DNA of 22,543 nt from CAZTCJ01 sp964612085. Its GTDB lineage: Bacteria > Pseudomonadota > Alphaproteobacteria > JAJFIK01. The stretch spans positions 1-22,543 of the forward strand of contig CAZTCJ010000065.1 of NCBI GenBank assembly GCA_964612085.1. Reading direction: 5' to 3'. The notes beneath the pieces are model-generated. The model was not told the origin of the DNA. It saw only the letters and a list, made by a program, of their open reading frames with translations, and made no database searches. The translations under genes and the position numbers were made by a program. This document shows positions 14,851-22,543 of the stretch, in pieces; position 1 is the stretch's first letter, and every line of letters starts with the position of its first letter.

Positions 14851-16125
14851 TTACCCCGCAATGCTCTGCAGATTGATGATCGCGGCGAAGAGCGACAGCA
14901 CGATGCCGCCCACGACCAGCCCCAGGGTCAGAATGATGATCGGTTCCAGGGCCGCAAGCACGCGCTTGAAGCCTTCCTGCACCTCGTTGTCGTAAAGATC
15001 GGCGATTTCGATCAGCATGGGGCCTAAGCGGCCGGTTTCCTCGCCGACGCGGATCATCTGGGCGGCCGTATCGGGCAGGGCTCCCGTCGCGATCAAGGGA
15101 TCGGCGAGGCCCTGGCCGGCGCGCAAGGGCTCGACCACGCTGGAGAGATCCCGGGCCAGCTTGGCGTTCGTCACCGTAGCGAGCGCATGGCCGACGGCAT
15201 TGAGCATGCCGACGCCGCTGTCGAGCATGAGCCCCAGGGAACGCGTGAACCGGGCGATTTCCGCGCGCCGCAGAACCGGTCCCAGAATGGGCAGGCCCAA
15301 CAACAGGCCATGGGCGCGGGCGCGCAGGGCGCCGCCGCTCAAGGCGCGCCTCAAGACCAGGACCAGGGCCAGCAGCGCGATCAGCAAGATCAAACCGTAG
15401 TTCCGCAGACCGTGGGAGACGGCAATCACGGCTTGCGTCGCCGCCGGAATATTCGCGCCCGACCGGCTGAACAGATTTTCGAAACTGGGCACGACGGCGA
15501 CCATCAGCACCGTGACGGAGAGGACGGTGGCGGCCAGCAGGATCGCCGGATAGATCAGCGCCACGGTGATCGCGGAGCGCAGTTCCTTGGTGCGTTTCAG
15601 ATAGGTGGTCAGCCGGTCCAGCACCGTGGGCAGCGCGCCCGCCGTCTCGCCCGCCCGCACCAGGGATACGTAAAGCGCATCGAAGGGTTTGCCGTGGCGT
15701 TCCAGCGCCGTGGACAGATTGGCGCCCGCCCGCAGTTCCGCGCTCAAGGTCTGAACCGTGCTGCGAATGCGATCATCCGCCGTCCCCCGCTCCATGATCC
15801 GGAGCGCCTGGTCGATGGTCAGGCCCGCCCGGGTCATATGCGACAATTCACGGGTCAAAGGCAGGAGGCCGCGCCCGCGAATATGGTCCCGCGCGCTGTC
15901 CTTGCCGTCCGAGGATGCGGCGCGGCGCAGGGATTTGATCGACGGGAAAGCGGTTTTGGTTTCGCCCGCCGCAGGGGCCGCCGTCTTGGAGGCGGCTTTG
16001 ACCGTGATCGGATAATGTCCCTTGCGCGTCAGCCGCTCGACCGCATCGGACTGGCTCGGCGCGGCGATCCGCCCAGTGATGGTCTCGCCTTCGGCCGTCA
16101 CGGCCTTGTAGCTGAACTCCGCCAT
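14851..16125 (-). CDS. gspF: Type II secretion inner-membrane platform protein GspF
   Basis: A 424-residue polytopic platform protein that passes ATPase work to pseudopilus assembly. The N-terminal FSYKAVTAEGETITGRIAA is the usual GspF opening. A basic, Ala-rich insert at about 45-85 makes it some 20 residues longer than many homologues. Two T2SSF helical domains follow: about 90-213, with LTRELSHMTRAGLTIDQAL and VSLVRAGETAG, and about 293-418, with FTRSLGLMLDSGVGMLNA and IRVGEETGRLGPML. Membrane segments are near 188-212, 242-258 and 391-418, the usual three. It begins 15 bases after the gspE stop and is followed by gspH after 6 bases. No strong ribosome site is seen. Confidence 0.95.
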   Translation of the reverse strand: MAEFSYKAVTAEGETITGRIAAPSQSDAVERLTRKGHYPITVKAASKTAAPAAGETKTAFPSIKSLRRAASSDGKDSARDHIRGRGLLPLTRELSHMTRAGLTIDQALRIMERGTADDRIRSTVQTLSAELRAGANLSTALERHGKPFDALYVSLVRAGETAGALPTVLDRLTTYLKRTKELRSAITVALIYPAILLAATVLSVTVLMVAVVPSFENLFSRSGANIPAATQAVIAVSHGLRNYGLILLIALLALVLVLRRALSGGALRARAHGLLLGLPILGPVLRRAEIARFTRSLGLMLDSGVGMLNAVGHALATVTNAKLARDLSSVVEPLRAGQGLADPLIATGALPDTAAQMIRVGEETGRLGPMLIEIADLYDNEVQEGFKRVLAALEPIIILTLGLVVGGIVLSLFAAIINLQSIAG

Positions 16126-16140
16126 CGGCGCGATCGACCT

Positions 16141-17907
16141 CTAGACTTGATCCCAAGCGACCCGGCGCACTTCCTCGACCGTGGTCAGGCCCTGGCCGCA
16201 TTTCATCAGCCCGTCAAGGAACAGGGATTTCATGCCTTGCGCTTTGGCGTGGGCGCGCAGGGCGCTGACATCCGCCTGATCGAGCACGAGGCGCCGGGCG
16301 CCGTCATCCATCTCGAAGATCTCGAAAATGCCCATGCGGCCCTTGAAGCCGCGCCCGCCGCATTGGGGGCAGCCCACGGCTTCATGGAACTGGGGCGGGG
16401 GCGCGCTCGACGGCCAATGTTCCGTCACCAGATCGTGGATATCGTCGGGAATGGGAGCGGGGCGCTTGCAGGCCGGACACAGAATGCGCACCAGGCGCTG
16501 GGCCACGGCGAGATTGACGGTGGCGGTGATCAGATAGCCGTCGAGCCCCATATCGAGCAGACGGGTGACGGCGGAGACCGCATCGTTCGTGTGCAGCGTG
16601 GAAAGCACCAGATGGCCTGTCAGGGCGCTCTGGGCGGCGATGCGCGCGGTCTCCACATCCCGGATCTCGCCGATCATCAGAATGTCCGGGTCCTGACGCA
16701 GAACGGCGCGCAGGATACGCGCGAAATCGTGCCCGATATCGGCCCGCGCCTGGGTCTGGATCACCCGGTCGATCTGAAATTCCACCGGGTCTTCCACGGT
16801 GATGATCTTGCGTTCCGTATCGTTCAGCCGGTCGAGCGCGGCGTAAAGCGTGGTGGTCTTGCCCGAACCGGTCGGGCCCGTGACGATCACCAGGCCGTGC
16901 CGGTGGGTCAGATGGCGCGCGAGAACGTCCTCAGATCCTTCGCCCAGACCCAATGCTTCAAGGGCCGGCGGCGGACCGCTTTGCTCCAGCACACGGATCA
17001 CCACGCTTTCCCCGTGGAGCGAGGGGACGGTCGAGACCCGGAGATCCACTTCCTGACCTTCCGTCCGGTGACGGATCCGCCCGTCCTGGGCCAGGCGCCG
17101 TTCGGCGATGTCGAGATTGGCGAGGATCTTGATGCGCGAAACGATGGCGGAGGCCAGATGGCGCTGGGGGCGGTCCACTTCGCTCAAGATCCCGTCGATC
17201 CGGAAGCGGATGCTCAAAAACCGTTCGAACGGTTCGATATGAATGTCCGAGGCGCCGCTTTCCAGCGCCCGCTGCACCAAAGTGTTCACCAGCCGGACGA
17301 TGGGCGCTTCACTGGCGAGCCCGCGCAGGCGTTCGATATCGTCGATATCCGCGCTGGCAAGGGCGTCTTCCGTGTCCGGCGTTTCCGTACTGTCCTGGTT
17401 TTCCGCGTCTTCCGTGCCGTAAAGCCGGTCGAGCGTGGCATCGATGTCCCGGGCCAGCGCGACGCAGACGGGCAGGGCCGTACCCAGCGCCACCTGGATG
17501 GCATCGCGCGCATAGGCGTCGGCGGGATCGGCCATGGCGATGTGGGAGGGCGCCTCGCCGCCGCGATAGGCATCGCGCAGCAGGACGGCGGTCCGGTCCC
17601 GAAGAAATTCCGCCGCGATATCGGTCGTGGCCAGGGCGCTGCGCTCAAGCTCCGCCAGGCTCACAAGCGGCATGGCGCAGACTTCGGCCGCCGTCCGGGC
17701 CCAGATGTCCTGGGCGACGAGGCCGAGCTTGTCGAGGATCTGGCGCAGGCCTTCCCCGAACCGGCCCTGGGCGCGCAGAGCCCGGTCCAGATCGGCCTGG
17801 TCCAGGACGCCGTCGGCCACCAGGCGTTCGGCAATGGTGCGCGCCGTCACCGGCTCGGCGGCGTCCCGTAACGGCGGATAGGAAGGCGGCGGGGTGTTGA
17901 TCGTCAT
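16141..17907 (-). CDS. gspE: Type II secretion ATPase GspE
   Basis: A 588-residue cytoplasmic hexameric ATPase powering the pseudopilus. The N-terminal domain (about 20-160) is the T2SSE_N type that binds GspL. An acidic linker lies at 163-190. The catalytic part has SGASDIHIEPFERFLSIRFRIDG (217-239), Walker A GPTGSGKT (344-351), the Asp box ITVEDPVE (369-376), Walker B ILMIGEIRD (409-417) and the His box TGHLVLSTLHTND. The zinc-binding tetracysteine motif of the GspE/PilB family is complete: Cys477/Cys480 in CPAC and Cys513/Cys516 in CPQC. It is the first gene of the minus-strand unit E-F-H-I-J-K; the ATG at 17907 is preceded by no strong ribosome site. Divergent from the msrC gene across a 174-base gap. 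Confidence 0.96.
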   Translation of the reverse strand: MTINTPPPSYPPLRDAAEPVTARTIAERLVADGVLDQADLDRALRAQGRFGEGLRQILDKLGLVAQDIWARTAAEVCAMPLVSLAELERSALATTDIAAEFLRDRTAVLLRDAYRGGEAPSHIAMADPADAYARDAIQVALGTALPVCVALARDIDATLDRLYGTEDAENQDSTETPDTEDALASADIDDIERLRGLASEAPIVRLVNTLVQRALESGASDIHIEPFERFLSIRFRIDGILSEVDRPQRHLASAIVSRIKILANLDIAERRLAQDGRIRHRTEGQEVDLRVSTVPSLHGESVVIRVLEQSGPPPALEALGLGEGSEDVLARHLTHRHGLVIVTGPTGSGKTTTLYAALDRLNDTERKIITVEDPVEFQIDRVIQTQARADIGHDFARILRAVLRQDPDILMIGEIRDVETARIAAQSALTGHLVLSTLHTNDAVSAVTRLLDMGLDGYLITATVNLAVAQRLVRILCPACKRPAPIPDDIHDLVTEHWPSSAPPPQFHEAVGCPQCGGRGFKGRMGIFEIFEMDDGARRLVLDQADVSALRAHAKAQGMKSLFLDGLMKCGQGLTTVEEVRRVAWDQV

Positions 17908-17925
17908 CGGTCCGCTGCTGATTTC

Positions 17926-17933
17926 TTAACCAT
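17926..17933 (+). promoter_or_regulatory. TTAACCAT, possible CtrA half-site in the gspE/msrC divergent region
   Basis: The 8-mer TTAACCAT matches the half-site variant bound by the cell-cycle regulator CtrA in alphaproteobacteria. It lies 19 bases upstream of gspE on the divergent side. There is no second TTAA at the proper distance. An 8-mer can occur by chance, so this is weak evidence; the rest of the 174-base gap shows no convincing -35/-10 pair for either gene. Confidence 0.2.
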
Positions 17934-18081
17934 TCACAAGGTTTTACCATGGGGCGGTGAAGAAGAGACTGTCGAGACGAATATGGCGGAATGACGGATC
18001 ACCGGTGCCGTCTGTGACGGCTGTCTTGTCCGCTGTGGTAAGCATCCCATGTGAAGCCAAAGGATCAAGCGAGGAGGCGGC

Positions 18082-18555
18082 ATGACGGCGGCGGATAAGG
18101 CAGCGCGTTACCAAACGGTAACCAAGGAAATCCTGGCGGTGGTGGAGGGCGAACCGGACCGGGTGGCGCGCATGGCGACGGTCTCGTCCATGCTGGCCCA
18201 GGCTTTCGAGCATTTCTTCTGGACCGGCTTTTACGTGGTCGACCCAGCCAAACACGCCGAGTTGGTGGTGGGCCCTTATCAGGGCACGCCGGGCTGCCTG
18301 AGGATCGCCTTCGGGCGCGGCGTGTGCGGCACGGCGGCCGCGACCCGTGAGACCCAGGTGGTGGACGACGTCCATGCCTTCCCGGGCCATATCGCCTGCG
18401 ACAACCGCAGCGAGTCCGAGATCGTGGTGCCGGTATTCGACGGCTCAGGCGATCTCATCGCCGTGCTCGATGTGGACGCGGCGCAAAAGGCCCAGTTCGA
18501 CGAGACCGACAAGGTTCATCTGGAATCGTTGATGAAACAAGTGTTCGCGGCGTGA
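18082..18555 (+). CDS. msrC: Free methionine-(R)-sulfoxide reductase (GAF domain)
   Basis: A 157-residue cytoplasmic GAF-domain enzyme of the fRMsr/YebR type, which reduces free L-methionine-(R)-sulfoxide with electrons from thioredoxin and so protects against oxidation. The three family cysteines are present: Cys72 in GCLRIAFGRG, Cys82 in GVCGTAA and Cys106 in HIACD, together with the VDDVHAFPGHIACDNRSESEIVVPV block and VLDVD. These distinguish it from sensory GAF domains. GAGGAGG (18071-18077) lies 4 bases before the ATG. It stands alone, divergent from gspE and convergent with the peptidase gene, and has no obvious functional tie to secretion. Confidence 0.92.
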   Translation: MTAADKAARYQTVTKEILAVVEGEPDRVARMATVSSMLAQAFEHFFWTGFYVVDPAKHAELVVGPYQGTPGCLRIAFGRGVCGTAAATRETQVVDDVHAFPGHIACDNRSESEIVVPVFDGSGDLIAVLDVDAAQKAQFDETDKVHLESLMKQVFAA

Positions 18556-18563
18556 AGGGAGGA

Positions 18564-18590
18564 TTTGGGCGGGCCGGAAACCCGCCCAAA
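18564..18590. terminator. Strong hairpin, likely bidirectional terminator
   Basis: TTTGGGCGGG (18564-18573) pairs perfectly with CCCGCCCAAA (18581-18590) around the 7-base loop CCGGAAA. The stem is flanked by A on one side and T on the other strand, so it can act for both the msrC transcript and the converging peptidase transcript, whose stop codons are at 18555 and 18596. Confidence 0.85.
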
Positions 18591-18595
18591 CAACC

Positions 18596-20764
18596 TTATT
18601 GCTTCACCACCGGTTCGAAGCCGTCCAAAGCGTCTTCCAGGCCCGGAATAAAGTCCGCGCCGACCGGCACTTGCGTGCTGGAGCCCGCCAGGGCATCGCC
18701 GATGGGTTCCGCCGCCCCGCCCAGGCATTGCGAGAGGAAGCCTTCCATCATGGCATAGAACGCCAGCCGGTTTTCCGGCCGGGCGAAGCCGTGGCCTTCG
18801 TCCGGGAACAGCACATAGGTAACCGGCAGGCCGTTGTCGGTCATGGCCTGGACGATCTGATCCGACTCCGCCTGTTTCACGCGCGGATCGTTCGCCCCCT
18901 GACCGATCAGCAAGGGCTTGGTGATCTGGTCGGCCTTGTGGAGCGGCGAGCGGTCGATCAGGAGTTGGCGGCCTTCCTCCGTGCGCAGATCGCCGATGCG
19001 CTGAGCGAAGGTCTCGGCGACCGACGCCCAATAGGGCGGGATGCTCTCAAGCAGGGTCACCAGATTGGACGGCCCCACGATATCGACGCCGCAGGCGAAG
19101 GTCTCCGGCGTATAGGTGAGGCCAACAAGCGTGGCATAGCCGCCATAACTGCCGCCCGCGATCGCCACCTTGTCTTCCCGCGCGATGCCCTGATCCACGG
19201 CCCAGGCGACCGCGTCGATCAGATCGTCATGCATGGCGCCGGCCCATTCCTTGTCGCCCGCATTGGTGAAGCCCTTGCCGAAGCCCGTGGAACCCCGGAA
19301 ATTGACCTCCAGCACCGCATAGCCCCGGTTGGACAGCCACTGGCGCCAGGCGCCGTAGCCATAGGAATCCCGGGCCCAGGGACCGCCATGGACATCGAGC
19401 ACCATGGGCAAGGGCTGATCGGGCCGCCCGTCGCCGTCCGGATCCGTGCCTTGGGGCAGGGTGATGTAGGAGACGAGATCGAGACCGTCCCGGGACGGAA
19501 TGATATCGGCGGCGGTCTCGTTCAAGGGCGCGTCTTCAAGTTCCGGCCGGGTGGAGAAGAGCCGCGTCAAGGTGCCGGCCTCCCGGTCGAGCCAATAATA
19601 GGTGTACGGCGCGGAGGCCCGGTCCTCGCCGATGATCCAGTGCTGATTGTCCTCGGTCTGAGAAACCACTTCGAAATCGCCCGTCAGGCGCTCGGTCATC
19701 AGCGCGAAGGCCGGTTCCACGCTCTCATCGAGCACGGTCCATTCGGTCCGCGTGTAATTGACCGCATAGGCCAGCGGCGTGTTCTCCGTGGGGTGGAACA
19801 GCACGTCGGTGATGTCGGCCCGATCGTCCTCGGCCAGCACGGTCTGTTCGCCGGTCTCGTAATTGACGATGACGAGGGCGGCGGTGTCCCGGTCCGTGCT
19901 GTCGATGGCGTAGAAGTCCGCGCCGTCCTTGGTGAAGGTGAGCCAGCCCCAGGTCAGATTGTCTTCCTTGGCCACCGTGAAGAACGGCGTCCAGGCGCCG
20001 TCCGCGTCTTTCTTGTGGACCTGGATCGAGCCGTCGTCGAGACTTTCGCTGGCAAGCCGCAGGCTCAACGTATCGTCGGCCAGATAGCCGCCGAATGTCT
20101 CGTTTTCTTCAACCAGCGTGCGCTCGCCCGTCACCACATTGATGCGGTAGACATCGTGCCAGCGCGGATCGCGATTGTTCAGTCCAATGAGAAATTCGTC
20201 CGGGTGGTCGTAAGAGCCTTCCAGGATGCGCGCCTGGACATTCTCGAACGGCGTCAGATCGATGGCGTCGCCGCTCTCCAGATCGATGCTGTAGATCCGG
20301 TAGTTCTCGTCCCCGCCCTGGTCCTGGCTGTAAATCACATGGGTTGCATTGTAAGCCCAGAACTGGCTGAGGATGCCCCGGCCCGTATCGTCGGTGATGG
20401 CCTGAGCCCCATCCATGTCCTCGGCCGAGCCGACCCAGACATTGAGCACGCCGTCCTTGGGCGCGACCATGCTGAGGCGCGTGCCGTCCGGGCTCACCCG
20501 CACGCCGGCGCGGGTGGGGTTGCCGAAAAACAGCTCGCGCGGCACAAGCTCGGCGCTGTCCGTTTCGGACGCGGGTTCCGCATCGGAGGCCGTCTCCCCG
20601 GCAGCGGTTTCCAGGTCGTCCCCGCTCTCGTCCGTAGTCATGTCGGCATCGGCCATGGTCTGATCCTGGCTCTCCTCTGCGGCGTCCTGAGGCGCCGGTC
20701 CGCAGCCTGCTGCGAGAAGGGCGATCAAGGCAGCGCCGGTGAGCGCCTGTCCGATCTTGGTCAT
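18596..20764 (-). CDS. S9 family serine peptidase (prolyl oligopeptidase-like), predicted lipoprotein
   Basis: A 722-residue peptidase of the dipeptidyl/acylaminoacyl peptidase-like S9 group, probably anchored in the envelope. The signal ends in a lipobox, LAAGC (Cys21) followed by Gly. Residues 23-72 form an acidic, Asp/Glu/Ser/Thr/Ala-rich linker. About 75-410 is a beta-propeller (SPDGTRLSMV, YRIYSIDLESGD, YRINVVTGER). The alpha/beta hydrolase domain follows, with VLDVHGGPWARD (455-466), nucleophile Ser539 in GGSYGGY, Asp626 in GANDPRV and His658 in DEGHGFA, a complete triad. The frame stays open upstream to 20809, but the lipoprotein leader and AGGGGA 7 bases ahead support ATG 20764. It is a monocistronic gene ending at the shared hairpin. 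Likely role: digestion of peptides in the periplasm or at the surface. Confidence 0.93.
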   Translation of the reverse strand: MTKIGQALTGAALIALLAAGCGPAPQDAAEESQDQTMADADMTTDESGDDLETAAGETASDAEPASETDSAELVPRELFFGNPTRAGVRVSPDGTRLSMVAPKDGVLNVWVGSAEDMDGAQAITDDTGRGILSQFWAYNATHVIYSQDQGGDENYRIYSIDLESGDAIDLTPFENVQARILEGSYDHPDEFLIGLNNRDPRWHDVYRINVVTGERTLVEENETFGGYLADDTLSLRLASESLDDGSIQVHKKDADGAWTPFFTVAKEDNLTWGWLTFTKDGADFYAIDSTDRDTAALVIVNYETGEQTVLAEDDRADITDVLFHPTENTPLAYAVNYTRTEWTVLDESVEPAFALMTERLTGDFEVVSQTEDNQHWIIGEDRASAPYTYYWLDREAGTLTRLFSTRPELEDAPLNETAADIIPSRDGLDLVSYITLPQGTDPDGDGRPDQPLPMVLDVHGGPWARDSYGYGAWRQWLSNRGYAVLEVNFRGSTGFGKGFTNAGDKEWAGAMHDDLIDAVAWAVDQGIAREDKVAIAGGSYGGYATLVGLTYTPETFACGVDIVGPSNLVTLLESIPPYWASVAETFAQRIGDLRTEEGRQLLIDRSPLHKADQITKPLLIGQGANDPRVKQAESDQIVQAMTDNGLPVTYVLFPDEGHGFARPENRLAFYAMMEGFLSQCLGGAAEPIGDALAGSSTQVPVGADFIPGLEDALDGFEPVVKQ

Positions 20765-20944
20765 GCTCAGGTCCCCTTTATGTTTGCTGCTCGCCTCGTC
20801 TTGGCGCATCGGCTGACTAGACTAAAGAGTGTCGCGGAAGGCGTCGAGGGCAGTGCGCACACTCAGCCTCCATTCCTTGCGTGACGGTGCGCCCGGATTG
20901 CGGAAACCTGCGGTTCCCATGGGCGCGGCGGGGCAGTCCCAGGT

Positions 20945-20978
20945 TGTGCGTTGCACAGGCCCTGGTCCTTCGCTAAAA
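20945..20978 (+). promoter_or_regulatory. Possible ettA promoter with overlapping dyad
   Basis: TTGCAC (20951-20956) and CTAAAA (20973-20978), 16 bases apart, are a plausible -35/-10 pair about 50 bases before ettA. The -35 overlaps an inverted repeat, TGTGC-GTT-GCACA (20945-20957), which could be an operator. The match to consensus is moderate at best. Nothing else is seen in the 263-base gap 20765-21027. Confidence 0.3.
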
Positions 20979-21027
20979 CCCCCGCTTAATCGATTTCCCC
21001 AAAAGCCCCCGTCCGGAGTGTCAGCCC

Positions 21028-22543
21028 ATGGCGTCTTACCAGTACATCTACTCAACAGAGCGCTTGTCGAAGACCTATACGGGCGGCAAGCAGGTCCTGA
21101 AGGACATCAGCCTGAAATTCTTCCCCGACGCCAAGATCGGCATCGTGGGCGCCAACGGCGCGGGTAAGTCCACGCTGCTGCGGATCATGGCGGGGGTCGA
21201 TACCGAGTTCAACGGCGAGGCCTGGGCGGCGGAAGGCGCGAAGATCGGCTATCTGCGCCAGGAACCCGAACTTGATCCGGACAAGGACGTGCTGGGCAAT
21301 GTGATGGAAGGCGTGGCCGAGACCAAGGCGCTGCTCGACCGCTTCGAGGCGGTTTCCGCCAAATTCGCCGAAGAGCTTGACGAAGACGAGATGAACGCGG
21401 CGATCGCCGAACAGGCGGAGCTTCAGGAAAAGATCGAGGCGGTCGATGCCTGGGATCTGGACAGCCGGGTCGAGATGGCCATGGATGCCTTGCGCTGTCC
21501 GCCGGGCGATGCGGATGTGACCAAATTGTCAGGGGGCGAACGCCGCCGGGTGGCGCTCTGCCGTCTGCTCTTGTCGAAGCCCGATCTGCTGCTGCTCGAT
21601 GAGCCCACGAACCATCTGGATGCGGAATCGGTCGCCTGGCTCGAAGCCTTCCTGCGGGATTATGCGGGCGCGGTCATTCTGGTGACCCACGACCGCTACT
21701 TTCTCGACAATGTGACGGGCTGGATCCTCGAACTCGACAGGGGCGAGGGCATTCCCTATCAGGGCAATTATTCCTCCTGGCTCGATCAGAAGGGCAAACG
21801 TCTGGCGGCGGAAGGCCAGAAGGAAGTGGCCCGCCAGCGCACGCTCGCCCGCGAGCTTGAGTGGATCCAAGCCTCGCCCAAGGCGCGGCAAGCCAAGAAC
21901 AAGGCGCGGATCAAGGCCTATAATGATCTGGTCAACCAGGCCTCCGAACGCTCGGGCGACACCGCCCAGATCATCATTCCCGCCGCCCAGCGCCTGGGTG
22001 ATGTGGTGATCGAGGCCGACGGTCTCACCAAGGGCTTCGGCGAAGATCTCCTGATCGAGGATCTGTCCTTCAAGCTGCCGCCCGGCGGCATTGTCGGCGT
22101 GATCGGCCCCAATGGCGCGGGCAAGACCACGCTCTTCCGCATGCTGACCGGCGACGAGACGCCCGATGAAGGCACCCTGCGCGTGGGCGAGACGGTGACG
22201 CTCGGTTATGTGGACCAGAGCCGCGACGCCCTCGATCCCGACAAGACCGTGTGGGAAGAAATTTCCGGCGGTAACGACGTGATCGAACTGGGCAAGCGGG
22301 AAATGCCGAGCCGGGCTTATGTGGGCGCGTTCAATTTCAAGGGCGGCGATCAGCAGAAGAAGGTCGGGCTTTTGTCCGGGGGCGAACGCAACCGGGTGCA
22401 TCTGGCGAAGATGCTGAAATCCGGCGCCAATCTGCTGCTGCTCGACGAACCGACCAACGATCTCGACGTGGATACCCTGCGCGCGCTCGAAGACGCGCTG
22501 GTGGAATTCGCCGGCTGCGCCGTGGTCATCAGCCACGACCGCT
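21028..22543 (+). CDS. ettA: Energy-dependent translational throttle protein EttA (ABC-F), 3' end outside window
   Basis: 505 codons are present, with no stop before the window edge; the family is about 555 residues, so roughly 50 are missing. EttA binds the ribosomal E site and gates entry of 70S ribosomes into elongation according to the ATP/ADP ratio. First ABC domain: Walker A GANGAGKST (41-49), signature LSGGERRR, Walker B LLLLDEPTNHLD. The arm region lies between Walker A and the signature. The inter-domain linker around the KARQAKNKARIKAYNDL segment is the basic tRNA-interaction motif of EttA. Second domain: GPNGAGKTTLF, LSGGERNR, LLLLDEPTNDLD and the H-loop ISHDR at the edge. The opening YQYIYSTERLSKTY is typical of alphaproteobacterial and E. 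coli EttA. GGAG (21015-21018) lies 9 bases before the ATG. Confidence 0.96.
   Translation, partial: MASYQYIYSTERLSKTYTGGKQVLKDISLKFFPDAKIGIVGANGAGKSTLLRIMAGVDTEFNGEAWAAEGAKIGYLRQEPELDPDKDVLGNVMEGVAETKALLDRFEAVSAKFAEELDEDEMNAAIAEQAELQEKIEAVDAWDLDSRVEMAMDALRCPPGDADVTKLSGGERRRVALCRLLLSKPDLLLLDEPTNHLDAESVAWLEAFLRDYAGAVILVTHDRYFLDNVTGWILELDRGEGIPYQGNYSSWLDQKGKRLAAEGQKEVARQRTLARELEWIQASPKARQAKNKARIKAYNDLVNQASERSGDTAQIIIPAAQRLGDVVIEADGLTKGFGEDLLIEDLSFKLPPGGIVGVIGPNGAGKTTLFRMLTGDETPDEGTLRVGETVTLGYVDQSRDALDPDKTVWEEISGGNDVIELGKREMPSRAYVGAFNFKGGDQQKKVGLLSGGERNRVHLAKMLKSGANLLLLDEPTNDLDVDTLRALEDALVEFAGCAVVISHDR

Noticed and set aside
15187..17871. 894-codon open frame on the + strand
   Set aside because: It lies antisense to gspF and gspE, which have complete family motifs. 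The product is rich in Arg, Gln, His and Gly with no domain I recognise, as expected for a shadow frame in GC-rich DNA.
18599..20884. 761-codon open frame on the + strand
   Set aside because: Antisense to the S9 peptidase, which has a full catalytic triad; composition is that of a shadow frame.
20829..21167. 112-codon open frame on the + strand before ettA
   Set aside because: Its second half is an alternate frame of ettA and the first half is Pro/Arg/Gly rich; it is a chance frame.
21529..22536. 335-codon open frame on the - strand
   Set aside because: Antisense to ettA, including its Walker and signature motifs. The repeated look of the frame comes from the two similar ABC domains.
1..22543. 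tRNA, rRNA, CRISPR, insertion sequence or phage genes
   Set aside because: No cloverleaf, rRNA core sequence, regularly spaced direct repeats, transposase motifs or terminal inverted repeats were recognised on either strand.

Overview
The window looks like chromosome from a GC-rich Gram-negative bacterium, most likely an alphaproteobacterium. This rests on base composition, a complete set of envelope genes (dTDP-rhamnose synthesis, type II secretion, lipoproteins) and gene types common in that class; no rRNA or marker gene is present to settle it. I see no tRNA, rRNA, CRISPR array, insertion sequence or phage gene.

Layout. (1) Positions 1-3751, + strand: the last codons of a probable sugar-phosphate transferase, then rfbB-rfbA-rfbC-rfbD, the four genes that make dTDP-L-rhamnose, tightly packed with overlaps. 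(2) 3752-4202: a 450-base gene-free stretch with several dyad symmetries. (3) 4203-7689, +: a DUF1800 protein with a Sec signal peptide, followed by a DUF1501 protein with a twin-arginine signal. (4) 7722-12305, +: gspL, gspM, a short gspC/gspN-like gene and gspD, starting only 32 bases after the DUF1501 gene. (5) 17907-12312, - strand: gspE, gspF, gspH, gspI, gspJ, gspK, converging on gspD with a 6-base gap. (6) 18082-18555, +: a GAF-type free methionine-(R)-sulfoxide reductase. (7) 20764-18596, -: a lipoprotein S9-family peptidase, separated from the reductase gene by a strong hairpin. (8) 21028 to the end, +: ettA, an ABC-F translation factor, cut by the window edge.

The central theme is a type II secretion system (T2SS). 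Ten components are present: ATPase E, platform F, pseudopilins H, I, J and K, assembly proteins L and M, a coupling protein of GspC/N type and secretin D. The major pseudopilin GspG and the prepilin peptidase GspO are not here. The gene order is what a single inversion of an L-M-N-D block would give from an E-F-(G)-H-I-J-K-L-M-N-D cluster of the Xanthomonas xps kind. The secretin carries a lipobox, so it may reach the outer membrane without a separate pilotin.

The DUF1800/DUF1501 pair is exported by sequence signals and lies directly upstream of gspL in what looks like one transcription unit. The most interesting hypothesis from this window is that this pair is the dedicated cargo, or a surface partner, of this T2SS. 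That is inference from gene order and signals only. The rhamnose genes probably feed a surface polysaccharide and look like a separate unit.
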